A stretch of DNA of 64,000 bases from Anaerocolumna sp. AGMB13020 (GCF_033100115.1 NZ_CP136910.1:1426001-1490000), one strand, 5' to 3'. Positions 47,779 through 57,295 are shown, counted from the stretch's first letter. The notes: generated from the letters alone by a model not told the origin. Made by a program: numbers and translations.

Positions 47779-47960
47779 GTGAAAATTCCCTCCTTCTGCC
47801 AGATTTATTTTTAGCACTTTTGCTTTTGTTCTTTTCAATTGAAGCAAAATCGTCAAATATCATCTGTTTGTATCCTCAAAGGTAGCATTACTTATTTCTC
47901 CAAAAACAATGCCTCAAACCCTTTGTTTTCAATGATTTACGCTCTCTCCAACAAGCAACA

Positions 47961-48021
47961 GCATTCTGTATGCCTTGAGGAGATAAAAAAGATGCTACTT
48001 GTAGCTGGTTACCCCTTGGCG
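47961..48021. repeat. Dispersed repeat family, copy D
   Basis: CTGTATGCCTTGAGGAG then ATAAAAAAGATGCTACTTG and CTGGTTACCCCTTGGCG. It shares about 30 nearly identical bases with copy E and lies 5' of the HEAT gene. Confidence 0.7.
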
Positions 48022-48138
48022 ACAAGGATGATACTTTCCTGTCTAATGTCCATATATTCATTCTGCAAAGTATTTGTCGATAATATCTTTATATCAGAAT
48101 GACCGTTATCATCCTCTTCGAGATTAAGAGGTTTAAGA

Positions 48139-48330
48139 TTATCCAGTGACTCCTCCAACAAAACAAACTTTTAATTCAGTACATCCCTCATTATCAAGAG
48201 CCAATGCACTTGTCGCTCCATCTATGATCGAGATTGCCCCAAATAAAAGCAAATCCAATACTGGTTTTGCATCATTTAGATTTTCACGTTTTATGCGGAC
48301 ATATGACCGCGCCGCCGCTTGGGTAATCAT
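48139..48330 (-). CDS. Small hypothetical protein, 63 residues
   Basis: Read MITQAAARSYVRIKRENLND, then ALALDNEGCTELKV, with CCGGAG three bases before the ATG. It looks like a piece of a larger protein with a mixed alpha/beta end. It lies just 3' of the VanZ-like gene on the same strand. Family unknown; a remnant is possible. Confidence 0.35.
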   Translation of the reverse strand: MITQAAARSYVRIKRENLNDAKPVLDLLLFGAISIIDGATSALALDNEGCTELKVCFVGGVTG

Positions 48331-48380
48331 GTTCTCCGGGGTATTATGTTCAAATATTTAACATTAATTCGTTATGGCAG

Positions 48381-49361
48381 TTACTGCCACCAATGCATTA
48401 TTTCTGCGATTCCAACATCCCATACTTTAGCGTTTCCAGTGACTATTATCTTTAAATCTTTTAATTTTGCATTATAAAACGTTTTCACTTTACACGTATT
48501 TTTATCTTCGTCTTTATCACTAAATAAAAACAGTTCTTCCCCGTTGACCATAATCGTAACTGAGCCTTTATATTCTACGCCGTCAGGAATACCAATATTG
48601 GCATAAATCCACGGATTTTCCTTTCCTACATTAAATAGATACTCCTTACTTGTTTCATCCGTACTGCTATACAAATTTAATGTAGGATTTATTTTTTCAC
48701 CTTGAACCGTAAAAGACGAAATTTTTTCGGTTACAGGTGCAGTTGCACTTATTTCGTTTATTGCTTGAACAGGTCCAATTGTTTCATTTACATGTACACT
48801 ATAATCAATTGCTTCAGAAACAGTCATAATCCCAAGAAATAATATAAGAATAGTTGCTGCTGAAGCAGCAAGCTTTTTAAAGGTAATCCCTGTGGTAACC
48901 CCTACTTTATAGGCAACAAATCCTATGATTGCACCCAATGTATTCGATATAATATCCATCACATCAAACGTACCCAGGAAAGTTAAAGACTGAAGCACTT
49001 CTAAAAAGGTAATCACTAATATAAATAATGGGAGCAACTTTTTAAAACGGATTCGATACAGCAATGGAATTATGATACCAAATGGAATAAAAGCAGCAAT
49101 GTTTCCAAAATCGAATAACCATGACATCGTCAGTTGCGGAAACCTTAATGGAACCCCATCCGGGACAAATAAAAATGTATAATCATTATAATCAATCTTA
49201 TCGCCTGTTCTATGAAACCCTAAGAACATGAAGTACAAAACTAAGACTGTATATACTATCATTCCTGCAAGAATAAGTCTACGAAATTTAATGTTGATAA
49301 CCTGCAAATTAGACGATAATATTTTATTGCCATTTGGTATTTCTTTTTGTTCGTTTTTCAT
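48381..49361 (-). CDS. VanZ-like membrane protein with a C-terminal extracellular domain
   Basis: A 326-residue protein. The ATG at 49361 follows GGAGG by 7 bases and is preferred to one 5 codons upstream. Five hydrophobic segments lie within about residues 25-190, with the VanZ pattern IAAFIPFGIIIPLLYR and LQSLTFLGTFDVMDIISNTLG. The last 130 residues are a beta-rich soluble domain. VanZ proteins give low-level teicoplanin resistance in some hosts. Here it sits between repeat copies D and E. Confidence 0.85.
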   Translation of the reverse strand: MKNEQKEIPNGNKILSSNLQVINIKFRRLILAGMIVYTVLVLYFMFLGFHRTGDKIDYNDYTFLFVPDGVPLRFPQLTMSWLFDFGNIAAFIPFGIIIPLLYRIRFKKLLPLFILVITFLEVLQSLTFLGTFDVMDIISNTLGAIIGFVAYKVGVTTGITFKKLAASAATILILFLGIMTVSEAIDYSVHVNETIGPVQAINEISATAPVTEKISSFTVQGEKINPTLNLYSSTDETSKEYLFNVGKENPWIYANIGIPDGVEYKGSVTIMVNGEELFLFSDKDEDKNTCKVKTFYNAKLKDLKIIVTGNAKVWDVGIAEIMHWWQ

Positions 49362-49608
49362 TCTTAGAGCCTCCATTCAAAATATATCATATTTTTGCCT
49401 CTTCAATATAATATCTGTGATAGTTCATGCTATAATATATATATTTCACGCCCTAACACACTTTTTCTTTAAGAGATTAGAACTAATAATTTATACCCAT
49501 GACTATCGCAAAGCTTAGCATTTTCCTCCAAATCTGTTAGTTCAATTAAAGTATATGCTAAATTCAATGTTCGATACGCCCTCTTTATTTTCGACGCAAT
49601 TTTACAAT

Positions 49609-49670
49609 TGTTTCTGTATGCCCTGAGGAGATAAAAAAGATGACCGTTGAACCTAATACCCTCTTGGCGT
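49609..49670. repeat. Dispersed repeat family, copy E
   Basis: CTGTATGCCCTGAGGAG then ATAAAAAAGATG and AATACCCTCTTGGCG. It lies about 250 bp 5' of the VanZ-like start, in the same orientation as the others. Confidence 0.7.
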
Positions 49671-49820
49671 CGGCTAATTCTTTTAAAATCTTCCTGCGAT
49701 TATTTTTTGAATGAAATATTAATCTATTTTAGAAAATCGCAAGTTATCCATATTATCCCTGTTAAATAAGTAAATGCCAGAAAATAATTGTTTAAAACTT
49801 TATTATATTAAATTGTAAAC

Positions 49821-49861
49821 AATAAAGCCTTCAAATCCCTTTCAGTCTTGAAGACTTTATT
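49821..49861 (-). terminator. Intrinsic terminator after the broken small gene
   Basis: AATAAAGTCTTCAA pairs with TTGAAGGCTTTATT (one wobble) on the minus strand. It is followed by GTTTACAATTTAAT and sits 3 bases after the stop of the frame at 49864. Confidence 0.7.
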
Positions 49862-49863
49862 CG

Positions 49864-50082
49864 TTACGTAATGACTCCTCCTCCAGAATTATAATCAATA
49901 TGAGTATTTGCTTCATCAATAATATGATTGGGCTTAAAAAACAAATTAATTGATTCCCCCTAAAAAGTTATTGCTTGAAATGTATCAATTTGGTCATTTT
50001 TAAAACATATATAACCTTCTGGTTTAGCTATATAACTCGAACTGGATACTTTAAAATCAACATTAAAAATATATTTTTTCAT
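49864..50082 (-). pseudogene. Small hypothetical gene broken by an in-frame TAG
   Basis: A single frame of 73 codons starts MKKYIFNVDFKVSSSSYIAK, meets TAG at 49960-49962, and continues in the same frame (GESINLFFKPNHIIDEANTH) to TAA at 49864. The frame has its own terminator, so it was probably a real gene. The TAG is either a recent mutation or a readthrough site. The ribosome site is weak. Family unknown. Confidence 0.45.
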
Positions 50083-50109
50083 TTGATACTTAAGATGCAA
50101 TATTGTAAT

Positions 50110-50139
50110 TTGCCCACGTACAAAGTTTAACGTGGGCAA
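50110..50139. other. Perfect 10-bp inverted repeat 3' of rlmD
   Basis: TTGCCCACGT, 10-base loop, ACGTGGGCAA, followed at once by a second small hairpin (GTGGA-N4-TCCAC). No strong T-run follows. It may still help to end the rlmD transcript. Confidence 0.5.
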
Positions 50140-50191
50140 TACGTGGACAAATCCACAAATATGTTAAATATCAACTCTTTAGATCATTGGT

Positions 50192-51562
50192 TTATCTGCA
50201 AAGCAAGCAAACGGTCTCCACATGCACAGTATTCGGAAACATATCCACACAACAAACCCTTTCCACCTTATACCCCTTCTCCTGCAGCATCACCAGATCC
50301 CTGGCCAAACTAGTCGGCTTACAAGAAATATATACAATCCTATCCACTCCAAAATTAATAATCTTCTCCAACGCCTTGGGATGTATCCCATCCCTTGGCG
50401 GATCCAATACAATCAAATCCGGCTTCTCCTCAATGTTATCTATCACCTTCAGTACATCACCGGCTATAAAATCACAGTTATCCAGTCCATTCAGCCCCGC
50501 ATTTTCCCTCGCGGCTATAACGGCTTCTTCAACAATTTCCACACCAATTACTTTCTTGGCTACCGGTGCCAACAACTGAGCAATTGTCCCAGTTCCGCTG
50601 TATAAATCAAATATCAGCTTGTCCTTCGTCTCTCCAATAAACTCCCTGGCAGTACTGTAAAGCACTTCCGCTCCCAAAGAATTGGTCTGAAAAAAGGAAA
50701 AGGTCGAGATCTTAAATTTCAGTCCAAGAATCTCTTCATAGAAATAATCCTGTCCATACAATATATCCGTATGGTCACTTTGTACAACATCTGCCTGACT
50801 GTCATTATACGTATGAAGAATCCCAACAATACTGCCACTCAATTCCAGTTCTAAAAGCTTATTCTTAAACTCCTCTATAATTAATTCTTCCTTTTCTTCA
50901 TAATCCCACTGACTGGATGTCACCAGATTAATCAGAATCTCTCCCGTCTTAACCGCCTTTCTTACCAGCAAATGGCGCAAATACCCCACATGAGACAGCT
51001 TCTTATAAAAAGTCATCCCCTTAGCACTAAAGTACTCCAGCACGCAGGTCAGTACCTGATTATAATCCGTATCAACAATCTGGCACTCAGATGTTGTTAC
51101 AATATCATAAAAGCTCCCTTTCTTATGAAGTCCCAAAGCCAATGGTCCGTCCTTCATTTCATCACCAAAGGAAAACTCCATCTTATTACGGTATCCCCAC
51201 TGGTTTGGACTGCCTTTGATCCCTTCAAAGGGATAATCACTACAGACAGCATCCAACAAACGCTTTACCTGGTCTGCTTTCATATTTAGCTGGGTCTCAT
51301 AGGGTATGGTCTGATAGGTACAGCCTCCGCAGGGTCCAAAATGACGGCACTTTGGCTCTTCCGTTTCCAGAGGGGATTTTTCCAGGACTTCAAGGAGCCT
51401 GCCTTCGTTTTTTCCTTTGCGGGCTTTGTTTACTACAACGCTTACCTTCTGGCCTGGGAAGGTATTTTTTACGGATACCTTTTCATCTTCTATCTGAAGG
51501 ATTCCCTTGTTGGGGAAATCGACTCTTATTATTTCACCGACACACTGTGTACCTTTTTTCAC
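50192..51562 (-). CDS. rlmD: 23S rRNA (uracil-C5)-methyltransferase, RlmD/RumA family
   Basis: A 456-residue protein starting at GTG 51562 after AGGAG. A TRAM domain (about 1-60) is followed by the iron-sulfur cysteine set in KCRHFGPCGGCTYQ. The SAM motif is DLYSGTGTIAQLLAP, then IVLDPPRDGIHPKALE and the catalytic Cys in YISCKPTSLARDL. It methylates C5 of a uridine in 23S rRNA (U1939 in E. coli). In Firmicutes one such enzyme may also do U747, so RlmCD-type action is possible. Confidence 0.93.
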   Translation of the reverse strand: MKKGTQCVGEIIRVDFPNKGILQIEDEKVSVKNTFPGQKVSVVVNKARKGKNEGRLLEVLEKSPLETEEPKCRHFGPCGGCTYQTIPYETQLNMKADQVKRLLDAVCSDYPFEGIKGSPNQWGYRNKMEFSFGDEMKDGPLALGLHKKGSFYDIVTTSECQIVDTDYNQVLTCVLEYFSAKGMTFYKKLSHVGYLRHLLVRKAVKTGEILINLVTSSQWDYEEKEELIIEEFKNKLLELELSGSIVGILHTYNDSQADVVQSDHTDILYGQDYFYEEILGLKFKISTFSFFQTNSLGAEVLYSTAREFIGETKDKLIFDLYSGTGTIAQLLAPVAKKVIGVEIVEEAVIAARENAGLNGLDNCDFIAGDVLKVIDNIEEKPDLIVLDPPRDGIHPKALEKIINFGVDRIVYISCKPTSLARDLVMLQEKGYKVERVCCVDMFPNTVHVETVCLLCR

Positions 51563-52023
51563 GTTTTTTGTCTCCTGCTTCTTTTTTTCAATGAGAACAT
51601 TATACGATATAATGCCTCTGTTTGTCCACCTGCTCCGGTTTGTTCCTGCTGGTTATATTCTATTTTTATTAATTCTTCTGCAATAAAATTTAAAATAACA
51701 TCAAACTCATTGCTTATTATTCAAAATAATGTATAATTAATTTATATGTGTATAAGTTATAGGTGAACTCTTTGCTTAATCTGGCATTAGTCAATTACTT
51801 TCCTATCATAGTTCTATCTTTTATATCCATTTGATTATGTTGGTGAAATTTCATTTTAATTCATTGAGAATTGGGATATTTTAATCAATCCTTTGTTTTG
51901 TAGAAATTTCCTATAAGTAGAATTTATTATTTAGGATAAACGTCTATGGTTGCTGGCACAGTCTTAAGGTTAGCATTAGTTGATATAGCTTATAAGTACA
52001 TAAATTTGAGATAGGAGAACGTG
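51563..52023. other. Intergenic, promoter region of the DUF1538 operon
   Basis: About 460 bp, A+T-rich, without supported genes. It must hold the divergent promoters of rlmD and the DUF1538 operon, but I cannot fix a -35/-10 pair with confidence. Confidence 0.35.
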
Positions 52024-53721
52024 ATGAAGAATTTGAAACTAAAAAGTAAACTAGCTATTTTTAACACCACGCTGAGGGAAGTTTTTATTTCCTCACTACC
52101 TCTTGCAATAATTATTATTATTGTTTGTGTTTTTATCGCACCCTTAAATAATCCAAAGGATTATTTGAAATTAATTATAGGTTATGCTAGTGTGGTTGTG
52201 GGGCAATCTGTTTTTCTGGTCGGTCTTAATGTTAGTATTCTTCCAATCGGTATGCTAGTTGGAGGTTCCCTGATTAAACTGAAAAAAGCCTCTTTTATTA
52301 TTTTCTTTGGTTTGGTTTTTGGTCTGCTGGCTACTGTTGCCGAGCCTGCCTTAACCGTTTTAGCCAGGCAGACAAATATGATTATGCCCATTATCAATGA
52401 GACCATCTTTATCTGGATCATGGGTTTGGGTATTGGTCTTTTGGTTGGCTTTTCGCTTTACCGTATTATGAAAGACTTAAATATTAAGATAGTTTTCGCT
52501 GTTTTGTATATTATTACCTTTATTGTACTTATCTTTGTCCCTAATGAATTTGTTGCCTTGGCCTTTGACGGAAGCGGTGCTACCACCGGTGATATCTCTG
52601 TGCCCTTCATTTTGGCACTGGGTATGGGTGTTTCGGTTACTTTGTCCAAGCATAAAAGTAATGATGATACCTTTGGTATCATCGGTCTCGCTTCTGTGGG
52701 CCCTATTTTAGCATTATCCATTTATGCTATCGTACTTAACCTCCATTACAAAGGTGTTTTACCTCCGGAACAGCTCTATGCTCCCGGAACCGATAGTACT
52801 GTCCGAGAAATCCTTACCGGTAACTTAGGGGGAGTCGCCCTGGCACTTATTCCTATCATTGTTATTTTTCTGCCTTTTCAGTTCTTTCTGATCAAACAGC
52901 CGAAGAAAGACTTTATAAATATTCTTCTTGGCTCTATCGTAGTATTTATCGGTTTATTGATCTTCCTGTCAGGTATTGACTACGGTTTTGCTTTTGCAGG
53001 CAAATACATTGGTGAAGTCTTCCTGGAACCTACCCGTCCGGAATGGTTTAAATGGTTGCTGCTGCTCATTGGTTTTATTCTCGGTGCAGCTATCACCCTG
53101 TCAGAACCTGCCGTTACCGTTCTGGGTGAACAGCTGGAGGAAATAACCAATGGTCATATTAAAAAGAATACCATTCGAATGACCCTTGCCATCGGTATTG
53201 GTTTTGCTTCTTTGATTGCGATGATAAAAATCCTGACTCAGGTAAATATTCTTTGGTTTCTTGTTCCTCTCTATTCAATTGCACTTATTATGATGAAATT
53301 TACACCAAAGCTATTTGTAGGTTTGGCTTTTGACTCAGGCGGCGTTTCCGGCGGTGCGTTAACCTCTGCCTTCTTAACTCCATTGACACTTGGTATGGCA
53401 CAGGCGATTGCTCAGAAATCCACTACCGGCGGTCAGTCAATTTTAGTAAATGGTTTTGGAATTATTGCCTTTATTTCAGTTACCCCATTGATTGCTGTAC
53501 AGTTTTTAGGTATAGTATATGATATGACTCTTCGAAAGGTGGAAAAAGCCGCTAAAGAAGCTGAACTAAAAGAATTAGAGGAATTGGCTTTACTTGTAAA
53601 TTTAGTGGAACATTCATCAAAGCAAGTCAAAGAGCACATGGATTATGAATTAAAGGAGAATAATGATACTATGGATTTGATTAAAACAGAGGAGGGAGTC
53701 AATAGCTTTGATGGATTCTGA
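52024..53721 (+). CDS. DUF1538 membrane protein (two-fold repeated)
   Basis: A 565-residue polytopic membrane protein. The ATG at 52024 is 6 bases from AGGAG; a GTG one codon earlier is too close. The two halves (about 10-250 and 265-530) are related: each has a start like LREVFISSLPLAIIIII or its equivalent and an AEPALTVL/SEPAVTVLGEQ motif in a helix, with about 12-14 membrane segments in all. The paired halves look like an inverted- or direct-repeat transporter fold. Substrate unknown. It overlaps the next gene by about 11 bases. Confidence 0.9.
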   Translation: MKNLKLKSKLAIFNTTLREVFISSLPLAIIIIIVCVFIAPLNNPKDYLKLIIGYASVVVGQSVFLVGLNVSILPIGMLVGGSLIKLKKASFIIFFGLVFGLLATVAEPALTVLARQTNMIMPIINETIFIWIMGLGIGLLVGFSLYRIMKDLNIKIVFAVLYIITFIVLIFVPNEFVALAFDGSGATTGDISVPFILALGMGVSVTLSKHKSNDDTFGIIGLASVGPILALSIYAIVLNLHYKGVLPPEQLYAPGTDSTVREILTGNLGGVALALIPIIVIFLPFQFFLIKQPKKDFINILLGSIVVFIGLLIFLSGIDYGFAFAGKYIGEVFLEPTRPEWFKWLLLLIGFILGAAITLSEPAVTVLGEQLEEITNGHIKKNTIRMTLAIGIGFASLIAMIKILTQVNILWFLVPLYSIALIMMKFTPKLFVGLAFDSGGVSGGALTSAFLTPLTLGMAQAIAQKSTTGGQSILVNGFGIIAFISVTPLIAVQFLGIVYDMTLRKVEKAAKEAELKELEELALLVNLVEHSSKQVKEHMDYELKENNDTMDLIKTEEGVNSFDGF

Positions 53722-54022
53722 TAATACACTTGATTATTTAACTGTAATTACAGCAAGAAAATTTAAAGATAATGCACTGAAATTATTACTTGACTCCGGC
53801 TGTTATCTTATTGATGTGGTATATGCCAAGGGTTCAGTACAATCCGGTTATTTTAAGGATATGCTGGGGCTTGTCGATGATGAGAAAAAGGTCATGATTA
53901 CATGTATGGTAAAAAGTAATCTAACCCCCCTGTTAATGGAACAGTTTGTTACAAAATTGAAATTTGATCAACCTAATACAGGTATTGCTTATGTTATTCC
54001 TGTTGAAAAGTTGTCCGTGTAG
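53711..54022 (+). CDS. PII-like regulator 1 (DUF1538-associated)
   Basis: A 103-residue protein of PII size and fold: DYLTVITARKFKDNALKLLL, then VYAKGSVQSGYFKDMLGLVD in the T-loop position, and the strand ending TGIAYVIPVEKL. It overlaps the membrane protein gene, so it is translated with it. The ATG (53711) is chosen, although a TTG one codon before is possible. PII proteins bind nucleotides and plug transporters, so it probably gates the DUF1538 protein. Confidence 0.75.
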   Translation: MDSDNTLDYLTVITARKFKDNALKLLLDSGCYLIDVVYAKGSVQSGYFKDMLGLVDDEKKVMITCMVKSNLTPLLMEQFVTKLKFDQPNTGIAYVIPVEKLSV

Positions 54023-54031
54023 GAGGTAAAC

Positions 54032-54385
54032 ATGACAGACCTTAATATGAATATGAAAGCCTTGTATATCGTTGTTAACGTAGGATTTGCTGAAAAAATT
54101 GTGGAATATATTCGTTCCTACGGTTCTTGCGGGGCTACAATTATAAATGCTCGCCGTTATAGTTTTCAACACAAAGAAATTATGGGTATTAATACAGATA
54201 AAGAAAAAGAAATTATCTTAACCATAATTGACAGCGATGCAGCTGACAGGATTATGAACAGTATCAAACAGTATTCCGGCTTTAAAACAGAAGCTCATGG
54301 AATCTGCTATACCCTGCCGGTGTCCAGTGCCGTCGGTCTTGGCCAATACAATTGTGAGAACCTGGATATTAAGAAACAAGTGTAA
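54032..54385 (+). CDS. PII-like regulator 2 (DUF1538-associated)
   Basis: A 117-residue PII-family protein with AGGAGG before its ATG: ALYIVVNVGFAEKIVEYIRS, GATIINARRYSFQHKEIMGI (T-loop), KEIILTIIDSDAADRIMNSI, then GICYTLPVSSAVGL. It is closer to classical PII than the preceding gene. It lacks the conserved T-loop Tyr context of GlnB uridylylation as far as I can see. The operon ends at the terminator at 54467. Confidence 0.82.
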   Translation: MTDLNMNMKALYIVVNVGFAEKIVEYIRSYGSCGATIINARRYSFQHKEIMGINTDKEKEIILTIIDSDAADRIMNSIKQYSGFKTEAHGICYTLPVSSAVGLGQYNCENLDIKKQV

Positions 54386-54466
54386 AAATTTATCTTAACT
54401 TAAGGTATTCTCATTTTTTCAAGGTGAATTTTATTTTATTTGGTTATAAAATATTGATAAATAGAC

Positions 54467-54515
54467 AATGGCTTCCCAATCACAAACAAATTGTGCCGGG
54501 AAGCCATTATTTATT
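54467..54515 (+). terminator. Terminator of the DUF1538-PII operon
   Basis: AATGGCTTCCC pairs with GGGAAGCCATT, with an inner CACAA/TTGTG stem, followed by ATTTATTT. Confidence 0.85.
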
Positions 54516-55116
54516 TACTGTTAAATAAATACGGGGAGCATCTTTTAGAGTACCAGTCTATGATGGCTTCTCCAATCCCTACGGTATCTGCCCGTATCTG
54601 CCCCCTTCATTATATGTTTTCTTTCGTCTATATCTTTAAATTCACCTTTATCTTTAATCTCGTCTATACCTTTTATTTTCTTTCTTAACATAATGACTAT
54701 AACTTAATCTCTATATACAGCTGGACGCTTTGCTTTTAAACGAATTTTCTATAAGACATTTCTGTTTTAAAGCATTTATAATATAATACTGTTTTAAAGC
54801 CATTATACTATTTTAAGCATTTATACTATGATACTGTTTGGAAACTTTTATACTTATAAACCATCAGCCAATTTTTTTCTCTTAAGTATCAGCTTCTTCA
54901 CCAGAAACATAAACGGCTGTATTTCATCACAAAGCATATAATGCATTATTTTACAAGTCTCTACATAGAGCGACAGTATATTGAAGCTCTTTATTGCAGA
55001 TTCTACTTCTAGAAATGTATTTTAGGTCTTTGCGTAAAAAACACCATGGTGCCATAGGATGATAATTATCACAAAGTTCTGTTAGCACCAGACATGTAAG
55101 AAAGGAATAAAACTTT
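54516..55116. other. Intergenic, nothing recognised
   Basis: About 600 bp, A+T-rich, with the run TTTTAAAGCATTTATAATATAATACTG and similar partial repeats near 54760-54850. No gene is supported. Confidence 0.35.
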
Positions 55117-56466
55117 ATGAAATCGAATAAATTAGCATTTCTAATTATCCTGTTACTCCTGCCGGTTCTTTTAACCGGCTGCAGTAAGATCTTTCCTACT
55201 CCTTTTGGCAGCAACACCGGAGGTAATGAGAGTTCAGAAGACCCAAGTGACATTACAGACGCACCTGCTGACACTCCGGTTCCCACGATTACGGAGATTC
55301 CTTCTGTCGCTACCGAAATCCCCTCTGCTGAAACCTCCGGCAGCGGTACTACCCTTCCTTCTGACAATGATTCCACTTCCGGTCAGGGTGGCTCATCAGA
55401 CCCGGACAGCTCTTCGGGACAGAATGGAAGCTCGGTTTCCGATTCCTCTGCAGATTCCTATAAAGCCAGAGCGGAAGAATTTCTCTCGCACATGACCCTG
55501 GAGGAGAAGGTAGGTCAGATGTTCTTTGTTCGCTTGCGCAAGGACAGTGCTGCTGCCGATTTAAAGGATTATCGCCTGGGCGGTTATATCTTATTCGGTG
55601 ATGATTTTAAGGACGAGACAAAAGACAGTATCAAAGATTTGTTATCAGAATACCAGGATCTTTCTTCTATTCCTTTATTGATCGGTGTGGATGAAGAAGG
55701 CGGTTCCGTAAACCGCGTCAGTAAATATTCCGCTTTTCGTTCAGAACCCTTTAAGTCTCCACAGGACCTGTATAAGGCTGGCGGTTTTGAAGCCATTCAG
55801 ACAGATACCAAAGAAAAAGCAGATCTTCTGCTGGACCTTGGCATTAATGTGAACCTGGCCCCGGTTAGCGATGTTTCAACAGCTGCTGATGATTTCATCT
55901 ACAATAGAGCCTTTGGTAAAGACGCAAAAGCTACTGCTAATTATGTAAAGACCGTTATTCTGGCAATGAACAGAGCACATATCGGCAGTACTTTAAAACA
56001 TTTTCCCGGCTATGGCAACAATGTCGACACACATACAGGAGTTGCAACGGATAACAGGGAATATGACCAGTTTCTAAAAAATGATTTTCTTCCCTTTCAG
56101 GCAGGTATCGAAGCCGGTGCTGACAGTATTCTGGTATCCCACAATATTGTTACATCCATGGACAAGAAATACCCCGCCTCCCTCTCCTTTGCTGTTCATG
56201 AGATTTTACGGGATACCCTGAAATTCGAGGGTGTTGTTATGACCGATGATCTGAGTATGGATGCTATTAAGAAATATACCTCGGATAATGAGGCTGCTGT
56301 TCTTGCCATAGAGGCCGGAAATGACCTGCTTATTGCAACTGACTTTGATACACAGATACCAGCAGTTCTGAAGGCGGTTAAAAGTGGTACAATAACGGAG
56401 GATCGACTTAATGATTCTGTAATCCGTATTCTTATCTGGAAATTGAAGCTTGGTATTCTTCAATAA
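55117..56466 (+). CDS. GH3 lipoprotein (beta-N-acetylhexosaminidase/NagZ-like)
   Basis: A 449-residue protein. The lipobox LLTGC puts a lipid-anchored Cys at residue 22. A Ser/Thr/Pro/Gly-rich linker (about 25-115) leads to a GH3 N-terminal domain (about 120-445). KHFPGYGNNVDTHTG is the signature with the general-acid His/Asp pair of NagZ-type enzymes, and VMTDDLSMDAI carries the nucleophile Asp. It should cut terminal GlcNAc or related sugars outside the membrane. AAAGGAA precedes the ATG. Confidence 0.92.
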   Translation: MKSNKLAFLIILLLLPVLLTGCSKIFPTPFGSNTGGNESSEDPSDITDAPADTPVPTITEIPSVATEIPSAETSGSGTTLPSDNDSTSGQGGSSDPDSSSGQNGSSVSDSSADSYKARAEEFLSHMTLEEKVGQMFFVRLRKDSAAADLKDYRLGGYILFGDDFKDETKDSIKDLLSEYQDLSSIPLLIGVDEEGGSVNRVSKYSAFRSEPFKSPQDLYKAGGFEAIQTDTKEKADLLLDLGINVNLAPVSDVSTAADDFIYNRAFGKDAKATANYVKTVILAMNRAHIGSTLKHFPGYGNNVDTHTGVATDNREYDQFLKNDFLPFQAGIEAGADSILVSHNIVTSMDKKYPASLSFAVHEILRDTLKFEGVVMTDDLSMDAIKKYTSDNEAAVLAIEAGNDLLIATDFDTQIPAVLKAVKSGTITEDRLNDSVIRILIWKLKLGILQ

Positions 56467-56664
56467 AAAAGTTATAGCTTACAATCAAATACAAGATGCA
56501 AGTCGGGTATAGATTTCTAAACTAAACTGACATTCAAATGAAATACATTATCCTCCTGACTTGAATCTTAATGAAGCCCTGCTCTTCTGTTTATTCAATT
56601 TGCATTGCATTCTCATCTGTTATTCGTTAAAATAATAGATATCAAATAATTATGAGGTGATAGG

Positions 56665-57036
56665 ATGCAGATTAAAGAATCCGCCGAAGACTATTTAGAA
56701 ACTATTCTAAGATTGCAAGAACAAACCGGACATGTCCGTTCCATAGATATTGCCAATGATTTGGGTTATACCAAAGCAAGTGTCAGCATTGCCATGAAGA
56801 AACTGCGTGAAAATGGCTATATACATGTAGATGAGGCCGGAGCCATCACGCTTGAGAAAGCCGGTCAGGAAATTGCTTCAAAAATATATGACCGCCATCA
56901 GACCCTTACCAATCTGTTGATTGCTGCGGGAGTGACCAAAGAAACAGCAGCAGAAGACGCCTGCCGAATTGAGCATGTTATCAGTAATGAAAGTTATCAG
57001 TGTATCAAGAATTATTTTAACAATAAGCTCCTATGA
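56665..57036 (+). CDS. DtxR/MntR-type metal-dependent regulator, short form
   Basis: A 123-residue protein: winged HTH (RSIDIANDLGYTKASVSIAM) and the dimer/metal helix segment (TNLLIAAGVTKETAAEDACRIEHV with the metal-binding Glu/His). No third FeoA/SH3 domain is present, as in many MntR-like or Clostridium regulators. GAGGTGA precedes the ATG. It stands alone. Confidence 0.85.
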   Translation: MQIKESAEDYLETILRLQEQTGHVRSIDIANDLGYTKASVSIAMKKLRENGYIHVDEAGAITLEKAGQEIASKIYDRHQTLTNLLIAAGVTKETAAEDACRIEHVISNESYQCIKNYFNNKLL

Positions 57037-57073
57037 ACAGGAATGGCAACATGAAGTGAGAATAGTTTATATA

Positions 57074-57127
57074 ATCCATGAACCACTGTAAAGGCTGAAC
57101 CCCTTGCCTTGACAGCGTTTCATGGAT
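57074..57127. other. Long inverted repeat
   Basis: ATCCATGAA/TTCATGGAT at the ends with inner CTGT/ACAG and AAGGC/GCCTT pairs, about 18 bp per arm with small bulges and a loop TGAACCCCTT. No T-run follows. It could be a bidirectional structure, a recombination site or a folded RNA. No second copy is seen here. Confidence 0.45.
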
Positions 57128-57295
57128 TTTGTGTATCATTATCAAGCTCAAAATGGATTACTCTGTAAAATAAGTCTCACGAAATAAGAAACGGATACCA
57201 AACCATGATAAAGTTTAAAAAGTTTCCTACATTATATTCAGAATTGCCCACAATGAAATCCCACAAAACTCCCTACTTAAGTGATAGCAGTTTGC

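Noticed and set aside
54951..55376. Minus-strand frame opposite the GH3 lipoprotein start
   Set aside because: It is a low-complexity mirror of the Ser/Thr/Pro linker and has no ribosome site.
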